A DNA stretch of 64,000 nucleotides from CAZNPL01 sp964574815 (GTDB lineage: Bacteria; Planctomycetota; Phycisphaerae; UBA1845): contig CAZNPL010000024.1 of NCBI GenBank assembly GCA_964574815.1, positions 1 through 64,000 of the forward strand, given 5' to 3'. A program made the position numbers and the translations under genes. The notes under the pieces were generated by a model. The model saw only the letters and a list, made by a program, of their open reading frames with translations. It was not told the DNA's origin and did no database searches. This document shows, one piece after another, positions 8,149 through 16,323 of the stretch; the stretch's first letter is position 1; the number at the start of each line of letters is the position of its first letter.

Positions 8149-9375
8149 ATGAGCCACCAGCGTGCCAGAGAGGCGGCAGAGAAGATTGTGAAGACTCTGC
8201 GCGACGCGGGCCACGTGGCGTATCTGGCCGGCGGCTGCGTTCGCGATCTTCTGCTGGGGCGGGAGCCGGTGGATTACGACGTAGTGACCGACGCGAGGCC
8301 CGAGCGGGTGGTGTCGTTGTTCAAGCGGACCGAGCAGGTGGGTGCGAAGTTCGGGGTGGTTCTGGTTCGCCTGCGGGGGATGCAGACGGAGGTGGCCACG
8401 TTTCGTGCGGAGGGGGCGTACAGCGACGGGCGCCATCCTGACGCGGTTCGGTTTGGTGATCCGGTTGAAGACGCCGGGCGTCGGGATTTCACCGTCAACG
8501 GCATGTTCTACGATCTGGTTGAGGGGACGGTGATCGATTACGTCGGCGGGCGGGCGGATCTCGAAGCCCGGGTGATCCGGGCGATCGGCGATCCCGACCG
8601 CCGATTTACCGAGGATCACCTTCGAATGCTGAGGGCGGTGCGCTTTGCGGCTCGGCTGGGTTTCACGATCGAGCCGAACACGTTCGCGGCGATCAGACGG
8701 CAGGCGCATCGGTTGCCGATCATCAGTCCGGAGCGGATTCGGGAGGAACTGCGGCTGATTCTTTGTGATCGATCGCGCGTGGCGGGCTGGGAGATGCTCG
8801 TTTCGTCGGGTCTGTCGGAGCACCTGATTGCGAACGTCGGCTGTTCGTCCGCGGAATGCCGCGAGGTGTCGAGGCGGCTGGCGAATCTGCCTGACGAGGC
8901 GGGGTTCACGACGACGCTGGCGGCTTTGCTGCGGTCGCGGGCGCCGGAAGAGGCGGAGGAGGCCTGTCGTGGGCTGCGCTGCTCGAATCATGAATGCCAT
9001 GCGGTCGGCTGGCTGCTGGCTCATTTGCCGCGCGTGCGGGAGCCGGATCGGCTCGAGTTGGCGGATGTCAAGTTGTTGCTGGCTGATGATCGCTTTGACG
9101 ATTTGATGGCGCTGTGGCGTGCGGATTTGATGGCGGGTGGTGAGCCGTTGACTGCTCACGACGAGTTGGAGGCACGCCGTCGCGCGATTCCGGCCGACGA
9201 GGTTGCCCCCCCACCATTGGTGACGGGCGACGATTTACTCGCTCGAGACGTTCCTCAGGGGCCGGCGTACAGTCGAATTCTGGATGCTGTTTATCGGGCG
9301 CAGCTCAATGGCGACGTCACGACACGGGCTGAGGCGCTCGATCTGGCCGCTGGATTGATCGATCGGAACGGTTAA
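8149..9375 (+). CDS. CCA-adding enzyme / poly(A) polymerase family nucleotidyltransferase
   Basis: 408 residues. Class II nucleotidyltransferase that adds or repairs the tRNA 3' CCA end. It has LAGGCVRDLLLG (26-37), the metal-binding DYD (42-44), RRDFTVNGM with the family's NG pair, and DPDRRFTEDHLRMLRAVRFA in the second domain. The C-terminal region ends with GPAYSRILDAVYRAQLNG, as in planctomycete and Gram-negative versions. CCA-, CC- or A-adding activity or polyadenylation cannot be told apart here. The ATG at 8149, 4 nt after rsmD, is preferred over an extended frame that overlaps rsmD. Confidence 0.88.
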   Translation: MSHQRAREAAEKIVKTLRDAGHVAYLAGGCVRDLLLGREPVDYDVVTDARPERVVSLFKRTEQVGAKFGVVLVRLRGMQTEVATFRAEGAYSDGRHPDAVRFGDPVEDAGRRDFTVNGMFYDLVEGTVIDYVGGRADLEARVIRAIGDPDRRFTEDHLRMLRAVRFAARLGFTIEPNTFAAIRRQAHRLPIISPERIREELRLILCDRSRVAGWEMLVSSGLSEHLIANVGCSSAECREVSRRLANLPDEAGFTTTLAALLRSRAPEEAEEACRGLRCSNHECHAVGWLLAHLPRVREPDRLELADVKLLLADDRFDDLMALWRADLMAGGEPLTAHDELEARRRAIPADEVAPPPLVTGDDLLARDVPQGPAYSRILDAVYRAQLNGDVTTRAEALDLAAGLIDRNG

Positions 9376-9395
9376 GGTCGAGGGGCGCGGCTGCG

Positions 9396-9809
9396 TCAGC
9401 GGATCAGGCCCTCGGCAAGGAGCCGCTGTGCCCAGGGCATGATCTTGATGATTCTCAAGCCAAAGCGCTCGCCGGATTTGACGGCGTTGCCGGTTCCGAT
9501 GGGCACGTTATTGGCGTACAGATCGAGCTCGGAATCGGCGGATCGGTCGAATTCGATGATGGATCCGGGGGTCATCTCGAGAAGCTGAGCGATCTCCATC
9601 GTACGCTCGGCCAAACGCACCTGCACCGCGACTCTTATCGGAAGCAGGCGCGCGATGCGCTTTCCGTCAGCGGCGAGTCTGAACTGGTCGGGCAGCTCCG
9701 CGGTGGTGGAATTCGAGGACGTGCGGTAAGGGGCGGCCGGTGACCGCGGGGGAGCCGGGGCGCCGGTGGCGAGCAGCACGTCGATGTCTGACTGTTCGAG
9801 GAGCTTCAT
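9396..9809 (-). CDS. FliN-like flagellar switch / SpoA-domain protein
   Basis: 137 residues. The N-terminus MKLLEQSDIDVLL matches the start of FliM/FliN proteins, a Pro/Ser-rich linker follows, and the C-terminal 75 residues form a SpoA domain (IRVAVQVRLAERTMEIAQLL, LDLYANNVPIGTGNAV, RFGLRIIKI). FliN sits in the C-ring of the flagellar motor; SpoA domains also occur in type III secretion. No other flagellar or secretion gene is in the window, so it is either a dispersed flagellar gene or a repurposed SpoA protein. It converges with cca and lies 95 nt downstream of fabF. Confidence 0.8.
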   Translation of the reverse strand: MKLLEQSDIDVLLATGAPAPPRSPAAPYRTSSNSTTAELPDQFRLAADGKRIARLLPIRVAVQVRLAERTMEIAQLLEMTPGSIIEFDRSADSELDLYANNVPIGTGNAVKSGERFGLRIIKIMPWAQRLLAEGLIR

Positions 9810-9903
9810 AGGACCGCTCGGGGCGCACGCGGTCTCCGCTTCGCGAAACGCGAGACTTCCGGTAGCGGTATCGGTCTGTTGAGGGGTGGACTTAAGGTGC
9901 GGG

Positions 9904-11145
9904 CTACTGGATTCGTTTCAAGACGATGCAGGCGTTGTGGCCTCCGAAGCCAAATGAGTTGCTCATGGCGACGTCGATTCGCAGATCGCGGGGTGTGTTC
10001 GGTACGTAATCCAGGTCGCACTCGGGGTCGGGATGGTGGAGGTTGATCGTCGGTGGAGCGATCCCGTGGACGACCGCGTTGACGGTAGCGACAAGCTCCA
10101 CGCCTCCGCTGGCGCCGAGCAAGTGGCCGATCGAGCTCTTGGTGCTGCTGACGGGGATCCGCCGGGCGTCATCTCCGAACACTCTTTTGATAGCGATTGT
10201 TTCGGCGACATCACCGAGCGGCGTCGCCGTTCCGTGGGCGTTGATGTAGCTGACGTCGTCGGGGTTGACCCCGGCGTTTTCGAGGGCGTGACTCATTGCG
10301 GACGCTGCACCCACGCCGTCTCCGTTCGGCTGGGTGATGTGGTTGGCGTCAGAGGTTGCGCCGTAACCGGCGACTTCGGCGAGAATGGGTGCGCCTCTTT
10401 TCTTGGCGTGCTCGTACTCTTCGAAGACGATCACAGCGGCGCCTTCGCCGAGTACGAAGCCGTCGCGTTCGGCGTCGAAGGGGCACGAGGCCTGCTCCGG
10501 CGGGACATCGCGGACGCTAAGGGCCTTCATGGCCGCGAAGGCCGAGAGACCAAGCGGGGTGAGGGCCGCTTCGGTGCCGCCGGTGAACACGATGTCCGCT
10601 CGATTGCGGCGGATGTTCTCCAATGCGGCGCCCATGGCGTCGGTGGCCGAGGCGCATGCGGTCGATATCGCGGTGCTTGGCCCTCGAAATCCGAGGTCGA
10701 TGGAGATATTGCCGCTTGCGGCGTTGACCATCAGCTTCGGAATCGTGAACGCCGAGACCTTGCCGGGCCCTTTCAGGATGAGGCGTTCCTTCTGGGCCTC
10801 GATTTCCAGCAGTCCGCCGATGCCGGATCCGACGATGACGCCGACGCGATCGGGGTCGAACGCTTCGGGAGTCAGCCCGGTGGCAGCATAGGCCTCGCGG
10901 GCGGCGACAAGCGCAAACTGGACGAAGCGGTCCATGCGCTTGATGGTCTTGCGATCGATGTAGTCCTCGCCTTTGAAGTCGAGGCACTCGGCCCCGATCC
11001 GCACGTCAAACCCGCTCGTATCGAAGCGGCTGACTGCGCGCACCCCGCTCGCGCTCTGTAGGAGGCTGTCCCAGAACGTATCGACCGTTATGCCAATCGG
11101 GGTGACGGCACCCATGCCCGTCACCACAACGCGACGCTGCGACAT
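9904..11145 (-). CDS. fabF: 3-oxoacyl-ACP synthase II (KAS II)
   Basis: 413 residues, the usual length. It condenses malonyl-ACP with acyl-ACP in fatty acid elongation. The catalytic triad is intact: C164 in STACASATDAMG, H304 in NAHGTATPLGD and H341 in SSIGHLLGASGG. It is the last gene of the minus-strand fab group, 29 nt after acpP, and probably shares acpP's promoter. Confidence 0.95.
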   Translation of the reverse strand: MSQRRVVVTGMGAVTPIGITVDTFWDSLLQSASGVRAVSRFDTSGFDVRIGAECLDFKGEDYIDRKTIKRMDRFVQFALVAAREAYAATGLTPEAFDPDRVGVIVGSGIGGLLEIEAQKERLILKGPGKVSAFTIPKLMVNAASGNISIDLGFRGPSTAISTACASATDAMGAALENIRRNRADIVFTGGTEAALTPLGLSAFAAMKALSVRDVPPEQASCPFDAERDGFVLGEGAAVIVFEEYEHAKKRGAPILAEVAGYGATSDANHITQPNGDGVGAASAMSHALENAGVNPDDVSYINAHGTATPLGDVAETIAIKRVFGDDARRIPVSSTKSSIGHLLGASGGVELVATVNAVVHGIAPPTINLHHPDPECDLDYVPNTPRDLRIDVAMSNSFGFGGHNACIVLKRIQ

Positions 11146-11174
11146 GGCAACCTCAGTTCAGGCCGGGAGCGATC

Positions 11175-11426
11175 TCAGGCGTTGGCGAGTTGATTCTGAA
11201 TGTAATCAATCGCCTGCCCCACCGTTTGGAGTTTTTCCGCCTCCTCGTCAGGGATGCTCATGTCGAATTCATCCTCGAGTTCCATGACGAGCTCGACAGT
11301 ATCGAGGGAGTCGGCGTTCAGGTCGTTGACGAACGACGTCTCGCGCTTGATCTCCGACCGATCGACACTCATCTGCTCACTGACGATTGACATGACCTTG
11401 TCTTCGATTTCTTCAGATGTTGCCAC
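11175..11426 (-). CDS. acpP: Acyl carrier protein
   Basis: 83 residues, acidic, mostly helical. It carries the growing acyl chain on a phosphopantetheine attached to S40 in the canonical DSLD motif. The GTG at 11426 was chosen since AGGAGG ends 8 nt upstream; a TTG six codons earlier would place the ribosome binding site inside the gene. A separate promoter at 11486-11514 would allow higher expression than for fabG upstream, as expected for this abundant protein. Confidence 0.95.
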   Translation of the reverse strand: MATSEEIEDKVMSIVSEQMSVDRSEIKRETSFVNDLNADSLDTVELVMELEDEFDMSIPDEEAEKLQTVGQAIDYIQNQLANA

Positions 11427-11485
11427 TGATGAAACCTCCTGCAACTGTCTGGGCGTCCGCCCCTCGCGGGTCCAACGACGCCGGA

Positions 11486-11514
11486 AATATACTGATCGGT
11501 CGAACTTCCTGCAA
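11486..11514 (-). promoter_or_regulatory. Candidate promoter of acpP-fabF
   Basis: TTGCAG (11514-11509), a 17-nt spacer and TATATT (11491-11486) on the minus strand, about 60 nt before the acpP start. Confidence 0.55.
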
Positions 11515-11549
11515 TATCCTTCAGACGGCCGACGCGGCCGCCCTCTCGA

Positions 11550-12305
11550 TTACATGTGAAGCCCGCCGTCAACCACGATCACCTGTCCTGTTATATACGA
11601 CGCCCCCTCACCGGCCAGGAACAAGACCGCGTGGGCCACCTCCTCGGGGGTTCCAAACCGACGCGACGGAATCTGCGACTTGAAATTGCTCTTCACCTCT
11701 TCGGGGAGCACGTCGGTCATGTCCGTTGTGATCAGGCCGGGCGCCACGACGTTGCAAGTCACGCCGCGGCGAGCAACTTCCTTGGCCACGGACTTGCTCA
11801 ATGCAACGAGGCCCGCCTTGCTGGCGGCGTAGTTGGCCTGTCCGGCATTACCCGTTAGACCGGAGACGCTCGATATGTTGATGATCCGCCCCTTTCGGGC
11901 TCGGACCATGAGCTTCAGGACGGCACGTGTGAGCCAGAATGCCGAACGCAGGTTGGTCGTAAGCACGTCGTCGAACTGGTCGTCCTCCATGCTCATGGCC
12001 AAGCCGTCGCGCGTGATTCCCGCGTTGTTTATCAGAATGTCGATTCGCTCGTATCGTTCCGAGACCCGCTCGATCAGCCCGTCCACCGCCGCTCGATCAG
12101 TTACGTCCAGCGACTCCGGCACGATTTCGCCGCTCGCGGATTGCTCTGAGGCTTCGGCGGCAACGGCCTGAAGGCGTCCCTCGTCGCGGGCGCAGGCGAT
12201 GACCCGGGCGCCCGCGCCGGCCAGGGCGAGCGCGATGGACTTCCCGATTCCGCGGCTGGCACCTGTGACGATAGCGATCTGGTCGGTGAGTTCGTTCACG
12301 AGCAC
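11550..12305 (-). CDS. fabG: 3-oxoacyl-ACP reductase
   Basis: 251 residues, short-chain dehydrogenase. It reduces 3-oxoacyl-ACP with NADPH. The nucleotide loop VTGASRGIG (13-21), NNAG (93-96), the catalytic S146, Y159 and K163 (in SSVSG and YAASKAG) and the FabG-typical GNAGQANYAASKAG are present. It starts with GTG (12305, or 12299) 10 nt downstream of fabD, so the two are cotranscribed. Confidence 0.94.
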   Translation of the reverse strand: MLVNELTDQIAIVTGASRGIGKSIALALAGAGARVIACARDEGRLQAVAAEASEQSASGEIVPESLDVTDRAAVDGLIERVSERYERIDILINNAGITRDGLAMSMEDDQFDDVLTTNLRSAFWLTRAVLKLMVRARKGRIINISSVSGLTGNAGQANYAASKAGLVALSKSVAKEVARRGVTCNVVAPGLITTDMTDVLPEEVKSNFKSQIPSRRFGTPEEVAHAVLFLAGEGASYITGQVIVVDGGLHM

Positions 12306-12315
12306 GCTTTTCCCA

Positions 12316-13266
12316 TCAGTCTGAGGCCGTTGCGTAGAGCGAGCTGTCGTTCAGGGCGTCCAATGTGCTGACGTTCACGGTCTTGGCCCGTCGGTTGATC
12401 TTGCGGAGCAGACCAGTCAGCACTCGGCCCGGCCCGATCTCCATGAAGCGATCGTAGCCCTGTTCGATGAGTTTTTCCATGGAGTCCTGCCAGCGAACTG
12501 CGTGGGTCAACTGGCGGCAGAGTGCTTCGCGGATGGATTCGGCGTCGCCGTGCGGCTCTGCACTCACGTTGGCGAGGACCGGGCACCTCGGCGTGGTGAA
12601 GCACGTTTCGTCCAGCTTGGAGCGGAGTCGGTCGGCGGCGGACGCCATCAGGGGCGAGTGAAACGCGCCGGCGACTTTCAGCATGACCGCCCGGACGCCG
12701 TGCTTGGATGCGAGTTCGACCGCCCGGTGGCAGGCGGCCTCGGAACCGCTGATGACGATCTGGCCCGAACAGTTGAAGTTTGCCGGCACCAGCACATCGC
12801 CTTGGGCCGCTTCGTCGCACAGGGCTCGTACCTGCTGCTCGTCACCGCCTACGATCGACACCATTCCGCTGGCGACGGCTGAGGCCGCTTCCTGCATCAG
12901 TTCGCCCCGTCGCCGCACGAGCTCGAGGGCGTCCTCAAACGAGACGGCGCCGGCCGCATAGAGGGCGGTGTACTCGCCGAGGCTCAGGCCGGCCGCGGCG
13001 CCGAGTAGTTCGTCGGGCGACTCCCCGCGTTCGAGCAGGGCGCGCCAGATGGCCACGCTGGTGACGAAGATGGCGGGCTGTTGAATGTCGGTCCGGGTGA
13101 GTTCGGATTCGGGGCCTTCGAAGCAGATTCTGGATACTTTGAAGCCGAGCGCGTCGTCCGCGCGTTTGAAGATGTTCGCGGCCTCGGTGCTCGCTTCAGC
13201 GAAGTCGCGGCCCATGCCTACTGACTGCGCCCCTTGTCCAGGAAATATGACGACGTTCTTGGGCAT
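12316..13266 (-). CDS. fabD: Malonyl-CoA:ACP transacylase
   Basis: 316 residues. It loads malonyl groups onto ACP. FPGQGAQSVGMG (8-19), the nucleophile S95 in GLSLGEYTAL, R120 in RRRGELMQ and H203 in GAFHSPLM mark the family. The active-site motif reads GLSLG instead of the usual bacterial GHSLG; plant plastid enzymes have the same Leu as far as I recall, so it is a tolerated variant. Position between fabH and fabG is classical. Confidence 0.93.
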   Translation of the reverse strand: MPKNVVIFPGQGAQSVGMGRDFAEASTEAANIFKRADDALGFKVSRICFEGPESELTRTDIQQPAIFVTSVAIWRALLERGESPDELLGAAAGLSLGEYTALYAAGAVSFEDALELVRRRGELMQEAASAVASGMVSIVGGDEQQVRALCDEAAQGDVLVPANFNCSGQIVISGSEAACHRAVELASKHGVRAVMLKVAGAFHSPLMASAADRLRSKLDETCFTTPRCPVLANVSAEPHGDAESIREALCRQLTHAVRWQDSMEKLIEQGYDRFMEIGPGRVLTGLLRKINRRAKTVNVSTLDALNDSSLYATASD

Positions 13267-13338
13267 TTCAGTGTTTCAACAGCTCGTGCGTTCGTGCGTG
13301 GCGCCGGGTACAGTCGCGGCGCCGGGCTACGCGCTCAC

Positions 13339-14331
13339 TCAGAGCCTCAATAAGAGCGATCCCCAGGTTACGCCGGCGCCGAAGGCAACAAGCAGGACGA
13401 GGTCGCCCTCTTTGAGTTTGCCGCCCCGACGGGCCTCGTCAAGCGCCAATCCGATGGACGCTGCTGACGTATTTCCGTATTCCTCGATATTGACCGCCAC
13501 TTTTTCCTTGGGGAGCTTGAGGCGGTTTCGGAACGACTCGATGATCCGCAGGTTCGACTGGTGCGGGATGACCAAGGCCAGATCGTCCGGCGAAAGCCCC
13601 GTTTCGGCGAGGGCTTCGTCCATCAATCCCTGCATTCGTGTGACAGCAGCCTTGAAGAGCTCCTTTCCGCGCATGCGGATGTAGTGGAGCTTCTCGTTGA
13701 CGGTGCGGACGGACGCTGGCTCTCGCGCCCCCCCGGCGGGCACCCACAGCCAGTTCCAGAGCTGGCCGTCGGAGCCGATTTTGGCGTGCAGGAAGCCGCG
13801 TTCGGGGTCGGGCGATCGCGATAAGACGACCGCGCTGGCGGCGTCGCCGAAGAGGACGCAGGTGGTTCGATCCTGCGGGTCCACTATCCGGGACAGCACC
13901 TCTGCGCCGACGACCAAGACATTCTCATACGGGCAGACGTTCATGAGGCCGCTCGTGGCGACCATGCCGTAGAGCAAGCCGCTGCATGCGGCGGAAACGT
14001 CGAATGCGGGAATCTCTTCGATTCCCAGGGCGTCCTGGAGGAGGCAGGCGGTTGAGGGCAGAGGCATTTCGGGGGTTGCGGTGGCCACGACGATGAGGTC
14101 GATATCCGCGGGCTGAAGGCCGGCATCGGCGATCGCTCGTCGGCTCGCTTCTGCAGACAGTGTGACGGTGGTCTCGTCGCTGCGGGCCCTGTGCCGCCGC
14201 TTGATGCCGGTGCGCTGGGTGATCCACTCGTCCGAGGTATCCAGGTAGGCGGCGAAGTCATCGTTGGTCACGACGGTCTCGGGGACGAATCTTCCGGTGC
14301 CGCGTATGACGACTGGGCAGATAGGCTTCAT
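13339..14331 (-). CDS. fabH: 3-oxoacyl-ACP synthase III (KAS III)
   Basis: 330 residues. It starts fatty acid synthesis by condensing acetyl-CoA with malonyl-ACP. The catalytic residues are C116 in DVSAACSGLLYGM, H257 in VIPHQSN and N287 in EYGNTSAAS. The C-terminus GAGVTWGSLLLRL is typical. It lies 72 nt upstream of fabD and 317 nt downstream of rpmF; plsX, which commonly lies in this gap, is absent. Confidence 0.95.
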   Translation of the reverse strand: MKPICPVVIRGTGRFVPETVVTNDDFAAYLDTSDEWITQRTGIKRRHRARSDETTVTLSAEASRRAIADAGLQPADIDLIVVATATPEMPLPSTACLLQDALGIEEIPAFDVSAACSGLLYGMVATSGLMNVCPYENVLVVGAEVLSRIVDPQDRTTCVLFGDAASAVVLSRSPDPERGFLHAKIGSDGQLWNWLWVPAGGAREPASVRTVNEKLHYIRMRGKELFKAAVTRMQGLMDEALAETGLSPDDLALVIPHQSNLRIIESFRNRLKLPKEKVAVNIEEYGNTSAASIGLALDEARRGGKLKEGDLVLLVAFGAGVTWGSLLLRL

Positions 14332-14648
14332 CGATTCAGTTTCTCACGGAAGAGGAGGCATTACGTCGCCGCGCCAACCTGCTGAAATCGTCGGACGACC
14401 GACTCTTGCCGTCCGGTACTTCGTTCAATGGGCGTCCCAAGGACGCCGGTGCACCGGCATCGCGCCTCAGCCGGTTGGTGCTCGATCCCTCGCCTTCACC
14501 ATCCCCCTGGTCGGGTGCGCCAGACCTGGCATCGGCTCGCGCATTTTCGCGTCCGCCCGCCACGCGCCCATACTCCGCCAGCCGTCGTGCGGAATCCGGC
14601 AGGGGGTCAGGGCGCCGCCCGCCGCAACGTTCGCGATTCGGAGTCCCA
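14332..14648. other. rpmF-fabH gap without plsX
   Basis: 317 nt, far too short for plsX (about 1 kb). Apart from the 60-codon coupled frame it holds no gene I recognise. A segment near 14511-14545 resembles 36845-36868, suggesting dispersed repeat material. Confidence 0.5.
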
Positions 14649-14649
14649 T
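14467..14649 (-). CDS. Short ORF coupled to rpmF, possibly not a real gene
   Basis: A 60-codon frame whose ATG overlaps the rpmF stop (ATGA), with GAGGAG 5 nt upstream, so ribosomes would very likely start here. The N-terminus MGLRIANVAAGGALTP vaguely recalls the start of PlsX (MRIAxDAMGGDxAP), the enzyme usually encoded at this place, but nothing else fits and the later part includes a short sequence (around MREPMP) that recurs near 36845-36868. It may be a plsX relic, a leader peptide or chance. Confidence 0.2.
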   Translation of the reverse strand: MGLRIANVAAGGALTPCRIPHDGWRSMGAWRADAKMREPMPGLAHPTRGMVKARDRAPTG

Positions 14650-14834
14650 CAGGACTCCTCGGGACGAAGCGGCAACTTGAGGCTGGGATTGACGAAACCG
14701 CAGACTCCACAGGCTGCATGCGGCAGTTTGAAGCTGCCGCACTTGGCACAGGGGACAATGTGCGGTGGTGTCAACGCGAGGTGCGAGCGGCGTTTGCGCT
14801 TGGCACACTTGGATTTCTTTTTGACCGGTACCAT
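14649..14834 (-). CDS. rpmF: 50S ribosomal protein L32
   Basis: 61 residues, normal size. N-terminus MVPVKKKSKCAKRKRRSHL followed by ALTPPHIVPCAKCG and LPHAACGVCG: two CxxC pairs forming the zinc ribbon of L32. In many bacteria rpmF precedes plsX-fabH, and this order is partly kept here. A DUF177 gene, which often precedes rpmF, was not found. Confidence 0.92.
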   Translation of the reverse strand: MVPVKKKSKCAKRKRRSHLALTPPHIVPCAKCGSFKLPHAACGVCGFVNPSLKLPLRPEES

Positions 14835-15518
14835 GGTTTTTCAGCGATTTCCGAGGATTTCCGACCCGATCGCCGCCGCGCTCGGCGCGCAACGACGCCC
14901 TTTCACTCAAATCACGACCCGAGAACGGTAGCGTCGCATAACGCGCCTGTCAACAGGCCGTTTGTGCTGTCGAAACTGAAGCGGAGCGTTATCGGCGAAT
15001 TTTCGGACGAGCTTGTCCTCAGTGGTCAACGCGACGCGCGGTGTGCGCGTCCGCATGTTGGACCAGGTCGGCTCGGGTCGGGCACGTCCGCTGCTTTGTC
15101 GCAGGGCGGATCAAAAAGGAGAAGCGGTCGCGGAGAATGTCTCGCGGGTGGTCCCCGCGACCGCCTGGTGGATGAACGAGGCATGAAGCTTCGTTCAAAG
15201 TCTCAAACGTCTCAAGCGACAGAATGGCCGATGGTCCGCACGGGCTTTTCGATACCGGGCAGAGGGGGCGCCTCAGGGATTTGCCGCGGACGCTTCTGCG
15301 CATTGTTCAATGTGCGGCTGTCGCGGTGCGACCTGCCAGCCGTCAGCCGCCGGTTTTCAGCTTCCGGGATCAAGTGATGTATTATAATACGGGCACGGGC
15401 CAGTATCGACGGGTTTAGCGTCGGCGAACGTGTCTCGCCCCCAACCTTGGCCGTGTAAAGCAGCGGAACCCGCGGCGGTGGCGGCTCCGCTCGCCCGTGG
15501 CGCCTGGCACTTTCTCGG
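14835..15518. other. Long region upstream of rpmF, no gene seen
   Basis: About 680 nt without a credible gene on either strand. A palindromic TATAAT site and an upstream TCGATA (15381-15409) could start transcription toward rpmF, leaving a leader of some 540 nt. An element near 15478-15515 (CGGCTCCGCTCGCCCGTGGC) resembles 17820-17845. Confidence 0.4.
15381..15409 (-). promoter_or_regulatory. Candidate promoter toward rpmF-fab genes
   Basis: Minus strand: TCGATA (15409-15404), 17-nt spacer, TATAAT (15386-15381). The -10 box is within the perfect 12-bp palindrome GTATTATAATAC (15379-15390), so its direction is uncertain; the plus strand lacks a -35 at the right distance. Confidence 0.35.
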
Positions 15519-15941
15519 TCATTCGACCGGTTCGCCGGGATTGGCCGTCAGTGCCTTGGCCACACGCTTCCGATCGCTGCTGAAACCGACCTTGTCGAGA
15601 CTGAGCGCCAAGTGAAGTCGGGCTTCCTCCGACAAACAGGGGTTTTCCGCGAGCACCACGAGGGCGTCCGCCTTGTCGCTGCTGAAGCCGCTGTGGACGA
15701 TGACGTTGATCAGGAAGATCTGCTCCGTCTCTGTAAGATCGTCCTTCGCGGCCAACGTCTTCAGCACCGATGCTCGATCACTGGAAAAGGCGAGCTTGTT
15801 CGCCGCCTCTATGGCCGCACAGTGCCGGCCCTGAAGCCCCTCCGGGCGCGCCACCGGAGTTGACACGCACGATGCATTGGCCAGCAGCAGACAGACAACG
15901 GGCAGCAAGACCGGTCCTCGCGCGAGCTTACGGATGGCCAT
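15519..15941 (-). CDS. Lipoprotein with three FSSD repeats
   Basis: 140 residues. A lipoprotein signal peptide ends in ANASC (C25). The mature part holds two complete 34-residue repeats and one partial: each starts (A/G)FSSD(R/K) and continues with two predicted helices (for example AFSSDRASVLKTLAAKDDLT, then GFSSDKADALVVLAENPCLS, then GFSSDRKRVAKALTAN). This looks like a small helical-repeat protein of HEAT/TPR type anchored in a membrane. AAGGAG lies 6 nt before the ATG at 15941. No function can be assigned. Confidence 0.65.
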   Translation of the reverse strand: MAIRKLARGPVLLPVVCLLLANASCVSTPVARPEGLQGRHCAAIEAANKLAFSSDRASVLKTLAAKDDLTETEQIFLINVIVHSGFSSDKADALVVLAENPCLSEEARLHLALSLDKVGFSSDRKRVAKALTANPGEPVE

Positions 15942-16121
15942 GGTCGACTCCTTTGCGTTGAGATGATTCCGTTGTTGTGATTTTATTTTGGGCTTCCACT
16001 CGTCGGCGCTCACGGCGTTCGCCGGCGGCCACGCAACACGGAAACCGTGTGTGTTGGACCTTGAACCGGTACGGTAATTGAGAGCGCTACGTTCGTCGAG
16101 GACTTCGGCGCGCCAAGACAC

Positions 16122-16150
16122 GGCAGGCCATGCGAGCGTGGGGATGGCGC
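16122..16150. repeat. Dispersed palindrome, GCGAGCGTGGGGATGGC type
   Basis: Same family as 3701-3732, sharing GGCAGG and CCATGCGAGCGTGGG. Followed directly by the CCGCCTCAG hairpin element at 16161-16235, so two repeat families sit side by side here. Confidence 0.7.
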
Positions 16151-16160
16151 CTGGCGAGAA

Positions 16161-16235
16161 GAGAGCCGTCAGCCAAGAGCCAATCCGCCTCAGGTGGATC
16201 AGCCCTCGCCGCCCGGGATCGCGGGTTAGATGGCG
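16161..16235. repeat. AGCCGTCAGCC / CCGCCTCAG hairpin repeat
   Basis: About 75 bp beginning GAGAGCCGTCAGCCA, with the small hairpin AATCCGCCTCAGGTGGATCA (16182-16201) and ending near a GGGTTAGATGGCGCG block. A close relative lies at 19133-19206, and the hairpin alone recurs at 28408-28427 and 28757-28776. Confidence 0.65.
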
Positions 16236-16323
16236 CGAGAGTTCCCGTTGTGCCTTTCTGGTTGGACGAATCCCTCCCCACCATCGCTTCGCGGAGGATG
16301 AGGCACCCGCGCGAAGGGTCCCA

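Noticed and set aside
10033..11061. Open frame of 342 codons opposite fabF
   Set aside because: It is the GC-driven antisense shadow of a well-conserved gene and has no family features.
14406..15377. Plus-strand open frame of 323 codons opposite rpmF
   Set aside because: It covers the clear rpmF gene on the other strand, has no start signal and low-complexity composition.
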